A stretch of DNA of 64,000 nucleotides from Flavobacterium marginilacus (GCF_026870155.1 NZ_CP113975.1:2356001-2420000), one strand, 5' to 3'; shown: positions 51,550 to 61,282, counted from the stretch's first letter. Program-made: numbers and translations. Notes: generated by a model from the letters alone, not told the origin.

Positions 51550-52389
51550 ATGAAAAAGATTTTATTGCCCACCGATTTTTCAGAAGTTGCCAATAATGCT
51601 TTTATTCACGCATTGGAATTTGCAAAAATTGTAAATGGTGAACTCCTGCTTTTGCACACTTTTGAACTGCCAATAGTTGACAGTCAGTTTGTGCCTGAGA
51701 ATTATTATACAGTATTTGATTCTCTGCAGTTGGCACAATTTGATATGTTCAAGAATGAAATTCCCAAACTTCGGGAACTGGCCAAGAAAAATGGCTTAGA
51801 AAATATAAAACTAAGCCATAGACTTATGGACGGCGACTTGATTTATGCAATCAAAAAAGTTGTCAAAGAAGAAAAAGTCGATTTTGTGGTAATGGGTACT
51901 TCAGGTGCATCAGGCTGGGAATCATTTTTTGTAGGATCCAATACAGGCGCAGTGCTTACAACCGTTGATGTACCGGTCCTAAGCATACCAGTTGAAGCGC
52001 AATATGACAAAGTCAAAGCCATTGGTTTCACCACCCGATTTAGAGACAAAGACAAAGCGCCGCTGCGGCAAGTTCTCAAAATCGCCAAAAAAACCAATGC
52101 CGAAGTGAAATGTCTGTATGTCAAAACCAGCAAATCTGATGTTTTGGACACAACAATAAAGGAATGGGAAACCGAATTCTTAAATGAACCTATTACGTTT
52201 ACAGTCGTAAACAGTGATTTGGTCAAAGAAACGATTATCGATTTTGTATCCCACAAAAACATCGATATCTTAGCCATGATCACCCATAAACGAAATTTCT
52301 TTTCTGAGCTGTTCAATCCAAGTCTGACCCAAAAAATGTCCAACACTTCTGTAGTGCCGGTATTGGCTCTGCACGAAGAGGAGCTGTAA
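51550..52389 (+). CDS. Universal stress protein, tandem UspA domains (paralogue)
   Basis: 279 aa, the same plan as its upstream neighbour: MKKILLPTDFSEVANNAFIHALEFA, then VMGTSGASGWESFFVGSNTGAVLTTVDVPVLSIP with a complete nucleotide-binding glycine pattern, then a second domain with ILAMITHKRNFFSELFNPSLTQKM. It is probably a tandem gene duplicate. The 231-bp spacer contains no ORF. Confidence 0.9.
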   Translation: MKKILLPTDFSEVANNAFIHALEFAKIVNGELLLLHTFELPIVDSQFVPENYYTVFDSLQLAQFDMFKNEIPKLRELAKKNGLENIKLSHRLMDGDLIYAIKKVVKEEKVDFVVMGTSGASGWESFFVGSNTGAVLTTVDVPVLSIPVEAQYDKVKAIGFTTRFRDKDKAPLRQVLKIAKKTNAEVKCLYVKTSKSDVLDTTIKEWETEFLNEPITFTVVNSDLVKETIIDFVSHKNIDILAMITHKRNFFSELFNPSLTQKMSNTSVVPVLALHEEEL

Positions 52390-52492
52390 TCTTAGATTTC
52401 AGATTTAAGTTTTATTTTGATAGAGACTTCCATTAACATTTGAAAATTTAAAATCTGCCATTGTCATTGCTGTTGATATTTGAAATCTGCCA

Positions 52493-52523
52493 TTGCCATT
52501 GAATTTCTGATTCCCTACATTTG
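52493..52523 (+). promoter_or_regulatory. Promoter of the MutS-like gene
   Basis: TTG at 52493-52495, 20 bp, then TACATTTG at 52516-52523, the Bacteroidota -33/-7 pattern, 20 bp before the chosen start codon. Confidence 0.65.
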
Positions 52524-52542
52524 TGTATCATTAAAACAAACA

Positions 52543-54315
52543 ATGGAAATTTATAAAACCAATAGTCAAAGCCATTCAGAGGATTTAAAGGAAATTAACA
52601 GCAAGTACAACAGCATAAGTTTTTTTAGACTTATCAGTATTCTGCTTTTCTTAGGAAGCTTATTTTATTACATAAAAACCAGTGAAATAGTATTTGTCAT
52701 GATGGCAGTTATACTATTCGCTGGTTTTATTATTTTGATGCGGATTCATTCAAAGCTGTCTTTTCAAAAAAAGATAAAAACAGCCCTGGTGGAAATTAAC
52801 GAAAATGAAACCGCCTATTTGGAACGAAAAGCAATCCCTTTTGAAAATGGTGCCGAATTCAATGATTTTCATCATCCGTATGCCTATGATCTGGATATAT
52901 TTGGAGCGCATTCTTTGTTCCAAAACCTTAACAGAACCGCAACTTATATCGGCAAGAAGACATTAGCGAGACAATTATTGACGCTTTTGCCAAACAGTGA
53001 AATACTCCTGAATCATAAAGCTGTTCAGGAGTTAAAAGAAAAATTAGAGTGGCGTCAGGAGTTTTTGGCTTTCGCCAAAGCAGGGAAGGACAGCCAGTCA
53101 GTTTACTCAGCATTACTGGAGTGGAGCCGATTTGAAAGTTCTTCTTTATCAAAAACGGATACGCTTTTATCTTTTCTGTTTCCAATAGGTTTTTTTAGTA
53201 ATCTGCTGGGATATTTTTTCACTTCCAATCCAGTATTCTTGTCGTATCTGACTTTTTTCTTTGTATTAAACATGTCATTTTTAGGCCGGTTTTACAAAAG
53301 AATAACTATTGAAATTGCCAATGCTGAAAATATTGATGTCATAGTAAAACAGTACAGTTTACTGGTTCAAAAGATAGAAAATGAAAACTTTCAGTCCGAA
53401 AAATTAATTGCTTTACAGCAAAAATTATACTTCCAGAATCAGAAAGCAAGCGTGCACCTTAAGAAATTATCCGAATTATTTTCTAATATGGATACCATTG
53501 GGAATTTTGTAACGGCTTTATTGTTCAACGGAACATTTCTTTTCAATCTTCATGTGTTGAGATCGCTGATCGTTTGGAAAAAACAGCATGCAGCAGTCAT
53601 TGAGGGATGGCTGGAAGTGATAGGGGAGTTCGAAATGCTGAACAGTCTGGCTAATTTTTCGTATAATAATCCCGATTTTGCATATCCAGTATTAAATAAC
53701 GATCATAAAATTGATTTCACAAATTTGAGTCACCCTTTATTGAATCCAGCTACTAGGAAAGGTAACGATGTACAGTTTTATCCGCAGTCGTTTATGATTT
53801 TGACGGGTTCCAATATGTCTGGTAAAAGTACTTTCCTGCGCAGTTTGGGAATCAATATGCTCCTTGCGGGAATGGGTTCGCCAGTTTGCGCGAGTAGTGC
53901 GAACGTACATCCTTTGCCAGTTTTAGTTTCGATGCGATTGTCAGATTCGTTATCCGACAGCGAATCGTATTTCTTTGCCGAAATCAAACGCTTAAAGCAG
54001 ATTATGGATGAACTGGAGTCGGGTCCTGCTTTTGTTCTTCTGGACGAAATCCTGCGTGGCACCAACTCCGATGATAAACGAAACGGAACCATTGAAGTAG
54101 TCAAAAAAGTAATTGCTAAAAAAGCAATCGGAGCCATCGCAACACACGACATAGAAGTCTGCTTGACCACAAATGAGTATCCTGATATTCTAACCAATAA
54201 ATGCTTTGAAGTCGAAATTAGCAGCAATGAACTCCATTTTGATTATAAACTCCGTGAAGGCATCTGCCAAAACAAAAGCGCCACTTTTTTAATGCAGAAG
54301 ATGGGGGTTATTTAG
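52543..54315 (+). CDS. MutS-family ATPase domain protein with membrane helices
   Basis: About 590 aa from MEIYKTNSQSHSED (52543), supported by the promoter just upstream. The N-terminus has two hydrophobic helices (about 25-45 and 48-70), and a second pair lies near 207-252. The middle is a MutS core-like helical region. The C-terminal ATPase has Walker A LTGSNMSGKSTFLRSLG, the signature SDSLSDSESYFFAEIKRLKQI, Walker B FVLLDEILRGTNSDDK and GAIATHD. It lacks the mismatch-recognition (Phe-x-Glu) domain of MutS1 and the Smr domain of MutS2. Such membrane-associated MutS relatives are common in Bacteroidota and their role is unknown; mismatch repair is unlikely. Confidence 0.85.
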   Translation: MEIYKTNSQSHSEDLKEINSKYNSISFFRLISILLFLGSLFYYIKTSEIVFVMMAVILFAGFIILMRIHSKLSFQKKIKTALVEINENETAYLERKAIPFENGAEFNDFHHPYAYDLDIFGAHSLFQNLNRTATYIGKKTLARQLLTLLPNSEILLNHKAVQELKEKLEWRQEFLAFAKAGKDSQSVYSALLEWSRFESSSLSKTDTLLSFLFPIGFFSNLLGYFFTSNPVFLSYLTFFFVLNMSFLGRFYKRITIEIANAENIDVIVKQYSLLVQKIENENFQSEKLIALQQKLYFQNQKASVHLKKLSELFSNMDTIGNFVTALLFNGTFLFNLHVLRSLIVWKKQHAAVIEGWLEVIGEFEMLNSLANFSYNNPDFAYPVLNNDHKIDFTNLSHPLLNPATRKGNDVQFYPQSFMILTGSNMSGKSTFLRSLGINMLLAGMGSPVCASSANVHPLPVLVSMRLSDSLSDSESYFFAEIKRLKQIMDELESGPAFVLLDEILRGTNSDDKRNGTIEVVKKVIAKKAIGAIATHDIEVCLTTNEYPDILTNKCFEVEISSNELHFDYKLREGICQNKSATFLMQKMGVI

Positions 54316-54343
54316 TTTTTCCTGCCGGTTTTTCAGTCGCAAA

Positions 54344-54442
54344 GTCATTGCGAGGAACGAAGCAGCCTCATCAGATTAGCACGTGAAGCCAATCTGGAAT
54401 ATGGATATGCGTTATGCGATTGCTTCGTGCTTCGCAATGACA
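54344..54442 (+). repeat. Diverged copy of the GTCATTGCGAGG palindrome
   Basis: It starts GTCATTGCGAGGAACGAAGC and ends GCGATTGCTTCGTGCTTCGC followed by AATGAC, i.e. inverted ends as in the 4-kb copies, with a different centre. Confidence 0.8.
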
Positions 54443-54454
54443 TGACTAAAAGCA

Positions 54455-54490
54455 AAAAACCAAAATTCTGGTTAGGAATTTTGGCTTTTC
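54455..54490 (-). terminator. Terminator of dnaN (bidirectional)
   Basis: CCAAAATTC / GAATTTTGG with a 7-base loop. T-runs follow on both strands, the stronger one on the minus strand (GGTTTTTTGCTTTT), 44 bp after the dnaN stop. It also serves the convergent MutS-like gene. Confidence 0.75.
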
Positions 54491-54533
54491 AAATATAAAA
54501 ATGGTTTTGGTTAGTTTCGTATTTTAGAAGTAA

Positions 54534-55652
54534 CTAGCTGTTTAGCATTACTGGCATTACAAGCATTGTTACGGTTTCGCCTTCTTCCAGTCCATCAATA
54601 GGAGTAAGGATTCCGGCTCTGTTTGGTAATGACATTTCAAGCATGATCATGTCTGATTGCAGGTTGTTCAGCATTTCGGTAAGGAAACGGGAGTTGAAAC
54701 CTATCTGCATATCGTCACCTTGATAATCACAAGTTAATCTTTCTTCTGCTTTGTTGGAGTAGTCGATGTCTTCGGCAGAAATATTCAATTCGGCTCCAGC
54801 AACTTTCAAACGAATCTGGTGCGTTGTTTTATTAGAGAAAATAGCAACACGACGTACCGAACTCAAAAATTGGGAACGATCCATCATTAATCTGTTTGGG
54901 TTTTCTTTTGGGATAACCGCTTCATAATTCGGGTATTTTCCATCGATTAAACGACATAATAAAATGTAGTTGTCGAAAGAGAAAGTAGCATTCGAATCGT
55001 TGTATTCTATTTTTACTTCAGCATCCGATGTGCTTAGGATGCTTTTTAAAATGTTCAATGGTTTCTTTGGCATGATAAATTCAGCCACTTGCGATGCTTT
55101 TACATCAGAACGTGCGTATTTTACCAATTTATGAGCATCTGTTGCTACAAAAATCAAACCTTCTGGAGAAAATTGGAAAAATACTCCAGACATTACCGGA
55201 CGCAAATCGTCATTTCCAGCTGCGAAGATGGTTTTGCTTACCGCTGTTGCCAAAACATCAGCAGGAACAAGCGTTACAGACGGATCTTCTAAGTTTACAG
55301 ATTTCGGGAACTCTTCTCCCGGTGCATACGCCAAGGCATATTTTCCAGAGTTAGAACTGATTTCTATAGTACTGTTTTCTTCTACTGTGAAAGTTAACGG
55401 CTGTTCAGGAAAAGTTTTAAGGATTTCCAATAATAATTTTGCAGGTACTGCAACACTTCCTTTACTTTTGGAGTCGATCGACAATGTGGCGGACATGGTA
55501 GTTTCCAAATCGGATGCCGAAACAGTTAATTCGTTATTATTTAATTCAAATAAAAAGTTATCCAAAATTGGCAAAGTATTGTTACTGTTGATAACGCTAC
55601 CTAAAACTTGTAATTGTTTTAATAAGTACGAACTCGATACTATAAATTTCAT
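54534..55652 (-). CDS. dnaN: DNA polymerase III beta sliding clamp
   Basis: 372 aa, full length. Three clamp domains: MKFIVSSSYLLKQLQVLGSVINSNNTLPILDNF at the start, AVPAKLLLEILKTFP, VSKTIFAAGNDDLRPVMSGVFF, FVATDAHKLVKYAR, LIDGKYPNYEAVIP, and the C-terminal MQIGFNSRFLTEML...MLVMPVMLNS. It tethers DNA polymerase to DNA. It is monocistronic here. Confidence 0.97.
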   Translation of the reverse strand: MKFIVSSSYLLKQLQVLGSVINSNNTLPILDNFLFELNNNELTVSASDLETTMSATLSIDSKSKGSVAVPAKLLLEILKTFPEQPLTFTVEENSTIEISSNSGKYALAYAPGEEFPKSVNLEDPSVTLVPADVLATAVSKTIFAAGNDDLRPVMSGVFFQFSPEGLIFVATDAHKLVKYARSDVKASQVAEFIMPKKPLNILKSILSTSDAEVKIEYNDSNATFSFDNYILLCRLIDGKYPNYEAVIPKENPNRLMMDRSQFLSSVRRVAIFSNKTTHQIRLKVAGAELNISAEDIDYSNKAEERLTCDYQGDDMQIGFNSRFLTEMLNNLQSDMIMLEMSLPNRAGILTPIDGLEEGETVTMLVMPVMLNS

Positions 55653-55712
55653 CTGTATTGTTTTGTTTTTAATGGTGTGCTTTTTCTGAATTAAAATTAA
55701 GAATAGGCTTTA

Positions 55713-55745
55713 CAAATATATTGTAAACTATTCGAGTATTCCAAA
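55713..55745 (-). promoter_or_regulatory. Probable dnaN promoter
   Basis: On the minus strand TTTG (55742-55745) and TATATTTG (55713-55720) are separated by 21 bp, close to the Bacteroidota consensus, about 60 bp before the dnaN start. Confidence 0.5.
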
Positions 55746-55759
55746 TTTTTTATTAACAT

Positions 55760-57445
55760 CTATTTACTGTATTTTCTTTTTCTTAGGAACGTAAATCCGA
55801 GACCAAACAGAAGTAAAATTAAGATTGGAAGCCCGATAGTTAGGAACTGGGTAAAGGTATAGTTTTCATACACTTTTTCTTTGTCCAACAAAGGCAGGTC
55901 AACATCTTTGCTTCGAATGTTAATAAGTCCGGTGTCATCCAGCAGATAATTCACACAATTCATCATAAAATCTTTGTTGTCGTACAAATTACCAGATCGC
56001 TGGTCATAACCTAATTCTACAGGCTGTCCTGTTTTGTCTAATTGATTTTTTATAATGTCGCCGTCCGAAACCACAATCATTTTGCTTTCTTTTGCTTTGG
56101 TAACAAAAGATTTTTCTTCAAAAGGTAATACACGGTTTTCAAACATCGAATGAAAATTTCCTTCCAGTAAAACTGCCATAGGAATATTTCCTTTATTTAG
56201 GTAGTCAGAGGTTGAAGTCTGCTCAGAAACCATATTCAGACTGATTGGCACAGGAGTTCCTATCCTTTTTGAATAAGCAGACGACTGCAGTAAAACAGTT
56301 TTCTTAATACCGTTTTTTAAAGTATCCATCGCATTAGCAAAATCAAATTTGATGCCCCCCAGATTCTTTACAATCGGGTGCTTGCTTGCAGGATATACCT
56401 GAGGAGCAAATTTCCAGATGAAATCCTGATATTGCGTTGCGCTTCCCTGCTCTCCGGACGCCAGTTTTATCGGGCTTCCCTGTTCATCTTTTACCAAATC
56501 TGGATTGATGCGCACGCCGTATTTGAAAAACATATCATTAAGATTCAGATCTTTTGGGAATGCTAATGTTGCTCCAGTTGGATTGTACAAGCTGTCCATT
56601 TCGGCATTAACTTGTTCTACGAGCCAAAGGGTTTTTCCTCCGTGAATAATAAATTGATCCAAAACCAATTTTTCTTCATCGGTAAAAGCTTCCGTTGGTT
56701 TGGCAATGACAGCCAGATCATAATTTTGCAGTGATTTTAGTGTTCCTTCCGGATTTTTGGCAACTGAATCCAAAGTAAACGGACCAATGAAATAGCTTTC
56801 GCGTACCTGCATCAGGAATTTGGCAATATGACGTTCCTGAAGTTCACCGTTTCCTTTGATGATAGCGACTTTCTTTTGTTTGTCTTTCGAGATTTTATTG
56901 ATTCCGTCCGAAATAGAATATTCAAGATGCTGTACAGATCCAATCACTTTTTGAGTAGTAGTGGCTCCCATAATGTTTTTCAGCAATGGAATATTGACTT
57001 CCTTATTATTATAAACGGCAATTGCCCATGGAAAAACCATTGACTGGGATTGTTTTCCTTTGTCGTCTACAGTGATATTTATTGGTGTCAATCCTTTTCG
57101 ATACAGCTCCTTAATTTTATCCATGCTCTCGTCTTTGTTCTCCAATGGATCTACAAATTCGACAATAATGTTAGAATTATAGGCCTGAAATTCTTCCAAA
57201 AGCTGTTTGGATTCCAGCTGTAACCGTTTGAATTCAGCTGGTAATTCACCTTGCAGATATACTTTTATAGACAAAGGAGCTTTTACATCTTTGATGATCT
57301 TTAAAGTGGTTGGTGACAGCGTATATCTATGATCCTGCGTTAAATCAAAACGATGAAAAAAGAAATTACTTATAATGTTTAATATGAATACTGCCGCAAT
57401 AGTGATCAATAATGCTTTGGCATTTTTTATATTGAAAGCTTTCAT
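55760..57445 (-). CDS. gldG: Gliding motility ABC transporter component GldG
   Basis: 561 aa. N-terminal helix (KALLITIAAVFILNIISNFF), a long extracytoplasmic region with DLTQDHRYTLSPTTLKIIKDV, VEFVDPLENKDES and KVAIIKGNGELQERHI, and a C-terminal helix (FLTIGLPILILLLFGLGFTFL) with a basic end, the plan of GldG. It works with GldF and the ATPase GldA (not in the window) and is needed for gliding and type IX secretion in F. johnsoniae. Its ATG overlaps the gldF stop by one base (TAATG). Confidence 0.95.
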   Translation of the reverse strand: MKAFNIKNAKALLITIAAVFILNIISNFFFHRFDLTQDHRYTLSPTTLKIIKDVKAPLSIKVYLQGELPAEFKRLQLESKQLLEEFQAYNSNIIVEFVDPLENKDESMDKIKELYRKGLTPINITVDDKGKQSQSMVFPWAIAVYNNKEVNIPLLKNIMGATTTQKVIGSVQHLEYSISDGINKISKDKQKKVAIIKGNGELQERHIAKFLMQVRESYFIGPFTLDSVAKNPEGTLKSLQNYDLAVIAKPTEAFTDEEKLVLDQFIIHGGKTLWLVEQVNAEMDSLYNPTGATLAFPKDLNLNDMFFKYGVRINPDLVKDEQGSPIKLASGEQGSATQYQDFIWKFAPQVYPASKHPIVKNLGGIKFDFANAMDTLKNGIKKTVLLQSSAYSKRIGTPVPISLNMVSEQTSTSDYLNKGNIPMAVLLEGNFHSMFENRVLPFEEKSFVTKAKESKMIVVSDGDIIKNQLDKTGQPVELGYDQRSGNLYDNKDFMMNCVNYLLDDTGLINIRSKDVDLPLLDKEKVYENYTFTQFLTIGLPILILLLFGLGFTFLRKRKYSK

Positions 57446-58170
57446 TAGGATTTAATAGATTTTAAATTAAACACTGTGAACGAAAGGTATAAAACGGCAA
57501 TACTAATGAAATAAATTACATCTCGAGTATCTATAACGCCCCGGCTCATACTTTTGTAATGATCCTGCATTCCGAAATAAGATATAAATGAAGAGAAATC
57601 TGGAAAAACAGAAGCTAAGCTTTGAAAACCAAAATAGAACAAGAAACACATAAAAACGGCTATTATAAAGGATACAATTTGGTTTTCTGATATTGAGGAA
57701 GTAAAAATTCCGATTGCGGAATAAGCACCAATTAAAAACAGCAGACCAAAATAAGAACCCAAAGTGCTTCCCATGTCAATATTTCCTTCGGGCGACCCCA
57801 AATTATAAATTACTTCAACATAGATAAAAGTTGGGATGATAGCCATTATTATCAGCAAAAATGCTCCCAAGAATTTTCCGTTTACAATTTCCCAAACGCT
57901 GATAGGTTTTGTGAGCAGTAATTCTAATGTACCCTGCTTTTTTTCATCCGAAAAACTGCGCATGGTTACTGCTGGAATCAGGAAAATTAAAATCCAGGGT
58001 GCCAAAGTAAAAAAAGGAGTTAAATCGGCAAAACCGCTGTTCAGGATGTTATAATCACTTTCAAAGACCCAAAGGAATAAGCCGTTTCCAATTAAGAACA
58101 AGGCGATTACTAAATACCCGATTGGTGAACCAAAGAAGGATTTTATTTCGCGAAATACGATTGACTTCAT
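57445..58170 (-). CDS. gldF: Gliding motility ABC transporter permease GldF
   Basis: 241 aa with six predicted helices and ABC-2 permease features: MKSIVFREIKSFFGSPIGYLVIALFLIGNGLFLW, PAVTMRSFSDEKKQGTLELLLTKPISVWEIVNGKF, ISENQIVSFIIAVFMCFLFYFGF. It forms the membrane part of the GldAFG transporter. CAAATATA at 58223-58230 (minus-strand TATATTTG) is a plausible -7 element. Confidence 0.95.
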   Translation of the reverse strand: MKSIVFREIKSFFGSPIGYLVIALFLIGNGLFLWVFESDYNILNSGFADLTPFFTLAPWILIFLIPAVTMRSFSDEKKQGTLELLLTKPISVWEIVNGKFLGAFLLIIMAIIPTFIYVEVIYNLGSPEGNIDMGSTLGSYFGLLFLIGAYSAIGIFTSSISENQIVSFIIAVFMCFLFYFGFQSLASVFPDFSSFISYFGMQDHYKSMSRGVIDTRDVIYFISIAVLYLSFTVFNLKSIKS

Positions 58171-58290
58171 TTTTTATGTTAATTCGTTTATTGTTTAATC
58201 GTTTATTTGCCACAAAGAGGCGCAAATATACTAAGTTTTTTAATCTGAAATCTGCAGTCTGGAAACAGAAATCTAAAATCTGCTGACTGG

Positions 58291-58587
58291 TTACGGCAGG
58301 CTTACTAATTTATCGGCACTCCAAGCCTCAGGTTTTGCATTGAATAATTTTTTCGTAAATGTCCAAACTTTATTGAAAAGCTCTGAATTTCGATAGTTTT
58401 CCAAATCAGTTTCTGTTTCCCAATAACTATAGGTAAAGAAAATGCTTTTGTTTTCTTTGTCCTGATACAGTTCGAGGAAACGGTTTCCAGGAGCATTTCG
58501 AATCTGGTCTTTCATTAATTCAAAGTTTTCCAAAAAGGCAGGAATATTTTCCTCGTGAAAACTCAGTTTTACAATTCGTACAAACAT
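58291..58587 (-). CDS. Small antibiotic-biosynthesis-monooxygenase (ABM) family protein
   Basis: 98 aa, a dimeric ferredoxin-like fold: MFVRIVKLSFHEENIPAFLENFELMKDQIRNAPGN, then FLELYQDKENKSIFFTYSYWETETDLENYRNSELFNKVW. These are the ABM/YgiN features, with the aromatic strand ahead of the W-x-x-x-x-x-L/Y helix. The substrate is unknown; many relatives are quinol or haem-related oxygenases, and others have no known activity. It is a single gene on the minus strand. Confidence 0.85.
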   Translation of the reverse strand: MFVRIVKLSFHEENIPAFLENFELMKDQIRNAPGNRFLELYQDKENKSIFFTYSYWETETDLENYRNSELFNKVWTFTKKLFNAKPEAWSADKLVSLP

Positions 58588-58767
58588 TTGATTTTTGATT
58601 TTAGATCGCTGATTAACGATTTATGATTTAATAACTGCCTGATATATTACTCGTTTTTTTGCTTGTAAATGCAGTTTTTTTTGTATTCTTTTTTCATTTT
58701 CAAATGATATTTTTAATCTTCTTTCAAAAATCTATATTCTATACTCTTTTCTCTAAAATCTTAAAAC

Positions 58768-59598
58768 TCAATTTTTAAACTGTATCGAAACCACATCCCT
58801 GTAATTAAGGCCTAATAATGTACTCGCAGATCCCACTGTCAGCGGATTGCTTCTGAAAATGGCAATTTCGAGAAAACCGGCTTCGTTAAAAATGGCTAAT
58901 TTTTGACCTTCATAATACTTTACAGGATATTTATCCGAATTTGCAATCGCTGAATAATACGGCAAAATGTTTTTGATGGTTTGGTTCCTGAAGGCAATTT
59001 CATAAGCTCTTCCTTTGGAACATTCTAAAAACTGTTTTTTAGAAATATTGGTCACCACATTGCCAAAATGATCTATATAAATTACGTTTCCTTTTAGCTG
59101 GTTTCCATCTTCGGAGAGAATCACCTGCAAATCGGTTACTTGTTTTAGACTAGTGATTTCTTTGCCAATTGCACTTAGAGCTCCGCCTTTGGCAATATGG
59201 CAGGCTGTTTTTACAAAAACATCAAGATCGGTTGCTTCATTATGCAGACGGTCATGAACGGTAATGGCGGCAATTTTCTGCGGAATGATCTTTTGCGAAA
59301 GCATGCTTAAGATTCCATTATCGGATGCAATAAAGAAATGATCGTTCCACTGCATAACAATATGCTGATTTTCATTGTTGGCTTCTGAATCGACTCCAAT
59401 AATATGAACAGTGCCTTTTGGAAAACTGTCATAAGAGGCCGAGATAACATAACTGGCTTCAACTGTGTTGAATGGATCGATGTAATGAGAAATGTCAATA
59501 ATTACGGCGTCAGAATACTCAGATAATATCTTCCCTTTCAGCGCACCGACAAAGTGGTCTTTTAAGCCGTAATCAGTGGTAAGGGTAATTATTGACAT
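58768..59598 (-). CDS. SAM hydroxide adenosyltransferase (SAM hydrolase, DUF62 family)
   Basis: 276 aa from MSIITLTTDYGLKDHFVGALKG (59598), the conserved family start; the upstream 23 codons are dispensable. Other motifs: IIDISHYIDPFNTVEASYVI, GTVHIIGVDSE, FIASDNGILSML, IAKGGALSAIGKEI and IYIDHFGNVVTNI. It hydrolyses S-adenosylmethionine to adenosine and methionine using a nucleophilic water, the housekeeping version of the chlorinase/fluorinase fold. Confidence 0.92.
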   Translation of the reverse strand: MSIITLTTDYGLKDHFVGALKGKILSEYSDAVIIDISHYIDPFNTVEASYVISASYDSFPKGTVHIIGVDSEANNENQHIVMQWNDHFFIASDNGILSMLSQKIIPQKIAAITVHDRLHNEATDLDVFVKTACHIAKGGALSAIGKEITSLKQVTDLQVILSEDGNQLKGNVIYIDHFGNVVTNISKKQFLECSKGRAYEIAFRNQTIKNILPYYSAIANSDKYPVKYYEGQKLAIFNEAGFLEIAIFRSNPLTVGSASTLLGLNYRDVVSIQFKN

Positions 59599-59725
59599 AA
59601 AATTGTTTATAACTATTGAGTTTTGAAGCGACCGAAACTTATTTTTTCTTAAATTTGAAAAATGCAAAGCTAAAGTATTTTATACTTTATTTAAACACAA
59701 TTTTATTTGAATTAAAACAAAATCT

Positions 59726-59983
59726 ATGTCAAAGTTTATTTTTATTTTATTTCTTTTATTTACTACAATTAATTCATTTGGTCAAGAAAATATTTCGGAT
59801 AAAAAAACGGCTGAGTCAGATAATTTAGACAAAAAAATTAAAGTTAAAAAAGACAAAAAGCAAGTATTTAATGAGACTGATATTGAATTGCTTCTTAATA
59901 ATAATCTTTGTGAAATTTTATCAATTAAGCCTTCTGATCTATTGAATGAAGAAATGTTGAAAAAATTAAAAGCTAACGTATAA
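59726..59983 (+). CDS. Small exported protein, unrecognised
   Basis: 85 aa. A clean signal peptide (MSKFIFILFLLFTTINSFGQ, 1-20) precedes a Lys/Asp-rich linker (DKKIKVKKDKKQV) and a C-terminal helical motif with one Cys (FNETDIELLLNNNLCEILSIK). Signal and composition suggest a real periplasmic or surface peptide. It precedes phoH by 145 bp but has no evident functional link. Family unknown. Confidence 0.6.
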   Translation: MSKFIFILFLLFTTINSFGQENISDKKTAESDNLDKKIKVKKDKKQVFNETDIELLLNNNLCEILSIKPSDLLNEEMLKKLKANV

Positions 59984-60128
59984 TTAGAACTGGAATTACC
60001 CAAATTCCAGAAAAAGATGTTTTTTAGTGTTATTTACCGATTTAGAAATTAAAAACTGTAATAGAAGTGTTACAGCGTAAATATTGAAATTGATTTAACT
60101 CAATTATTTAACTTAAAAACTTCTTATT

Positions 60129-61082
60129 TTGAACGAAAGAATCATCGAGCTAATCGACATTGCTCCAAAAGATTTTTGGGGTACTCAAGACTCACACCTA
60201 GAGTCAATTAAGAAATTTTATCCAAAATTGAAAATTGTCGCAAGAGGCACTACTCTTAAAGCATTTGGAGACAAAGATGTTTTAGACGAATTTGAAAAGC
60301 GGTTTCAGCGCCTTATGCTGCATTTTACACGATACAATACCATAGATGATAATGTAATAGAAAGAGTTATTCAAAGTGACGATCAGGATGACAGAAAAGC
60401 TCTGGGACATGACAAAATTTTGGTTCATGGCGTAGGTGGAAAAATCATTAAACCGATGACTCCCAATCAGCAGCTGCTGGTGGATACCATGGAAAAAAAT
60501 GATATGGTTTTTGCCGTTGGTCCTGCTGGTACCGGAAAGACCTATACAGGTGTTGCCATGGCTGTAAAAGCATTAAAGGAAAAACAGGTCAAGCGTATTA
60601 TTCTGACCAGACCTGCTGTAGAAGCTGGAGAAAATCTAGGATTTCTTCCTGGTGATATGAAAGAAAAACTGGACCCTTACATGCAGCCTTTGTATGATGC
60701 ACTGCGGGATATGCTTCCCAACGAAAAATTAGAAGATTATATTTTAAAGGGAATTATTCAAATTGCACCTTTGGCTTTCATGCGCGGACGAACTCTGGAT
60801 CATGCTTTTGTAATTCTGGATGAAGCACAAAATACAACACATTCGCAGATGAAAATGTTTTTGACGCGTATGGGTAAAAATGCTAAGTTTATGATTACCG
60901 GTGACCCTGGGCAGGTAGATTTACCGCGTAGAACAATTTCCGGACTCAAGGAAGCTTTACTAGTTTTAAAAGATATTGACGGTATTGGTATTATTTACCT
61001 TGATGATAAGGATATTGTACGTCATCGATTGGTTAAAAAAGTAATTGATGCTTATAAACAAATCGAAAATAATGATTATTAA
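60129..61082 (+). CDS. PhoH family protein (ATPase)
   Basis: 317 aa beginning with a TTG start codon (LNERIIELIDIAPKDFWGTQ). An N-terminal RNA-binding-like segment is followed by the PhoH ATPase domain: Walker A GPAGTGKTYTGVAMA, RPAVEAGENLGFLPGDMKEKLDPYM, Walker B FVILDEAQNTTHSQMKMFLTRMG and TGDPGQVDLP. All motifs are intact. PhoH proteins are thought to act in RNA metabolism. No alternative ATG start occurs before the conserved region. Confidence 0.93.
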   Translation: MNERIIELIDIAPKDFWGTQDSHLESIKKFYPKLKIVARGTTLKAFGDKDVLDEFEKRFQRLMLHFTRYNTIDDNVIERVIQSDDQDDRKALGHDKILVHGVGGKIIKPMTPNQQLLVDTMEKNDMVFAVGPAGTGKTYTGVAMAVKALKEKQVKRIILTRPAVEAGENLGFLPGDMKEKLDPYMQPLYDALRDMLPNEKLEDYILKGIIQIAPLAFMRGRTLDHAFVILDEAQNTTHSQMKMFLTRMGKNAKFMITGDPGQVDLPRRTISGLKEALLVLKDIDGIGIIYLDDKDIVRHRLVKKVIDAYKQIENNDY

Positions 61083-61107
61083 AATTAAAACAAGATAATT
61101 AAAAGTT

Positions 61108-61142
61108 AAAGGAGAAGCTCACAATTGAATTTCTCCTTTTCT
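61108..61142 (+). terminator. phoH terminator
   Basis: AAAGGAGAA (61108-61116) and TTCTCCTTT (61131-61139) form a 9-bp stem followed by T-rich sequence, 26 bp after the stop. Confidence 0.8.
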
Positions 61143-61224
61143 ATATACGAAAGAATGTATCTTGTTTTTAAAGTTAACAGATGTATATAATTAAGTTAAA
61201 TGAATTTTATATAAAACTAACTTT

Positions 61225-61255
61225 TTTGGTATGTTATTGAAAAGCAATAATTTTG
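61225..61255 (+). promoter_or_regulatory. Promoter of the HAD phosphatase gene
   Basis: TTTG (61225-61228), 19 bp, TAATTTTG (61248-61255), an exact Bacteroidota -33/-7 match 28 bp before the start codon. Confidence 0.75.
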
Positions 61256-61282
61256 CAGCGGTTAAAATGAAATTGAATTAAA

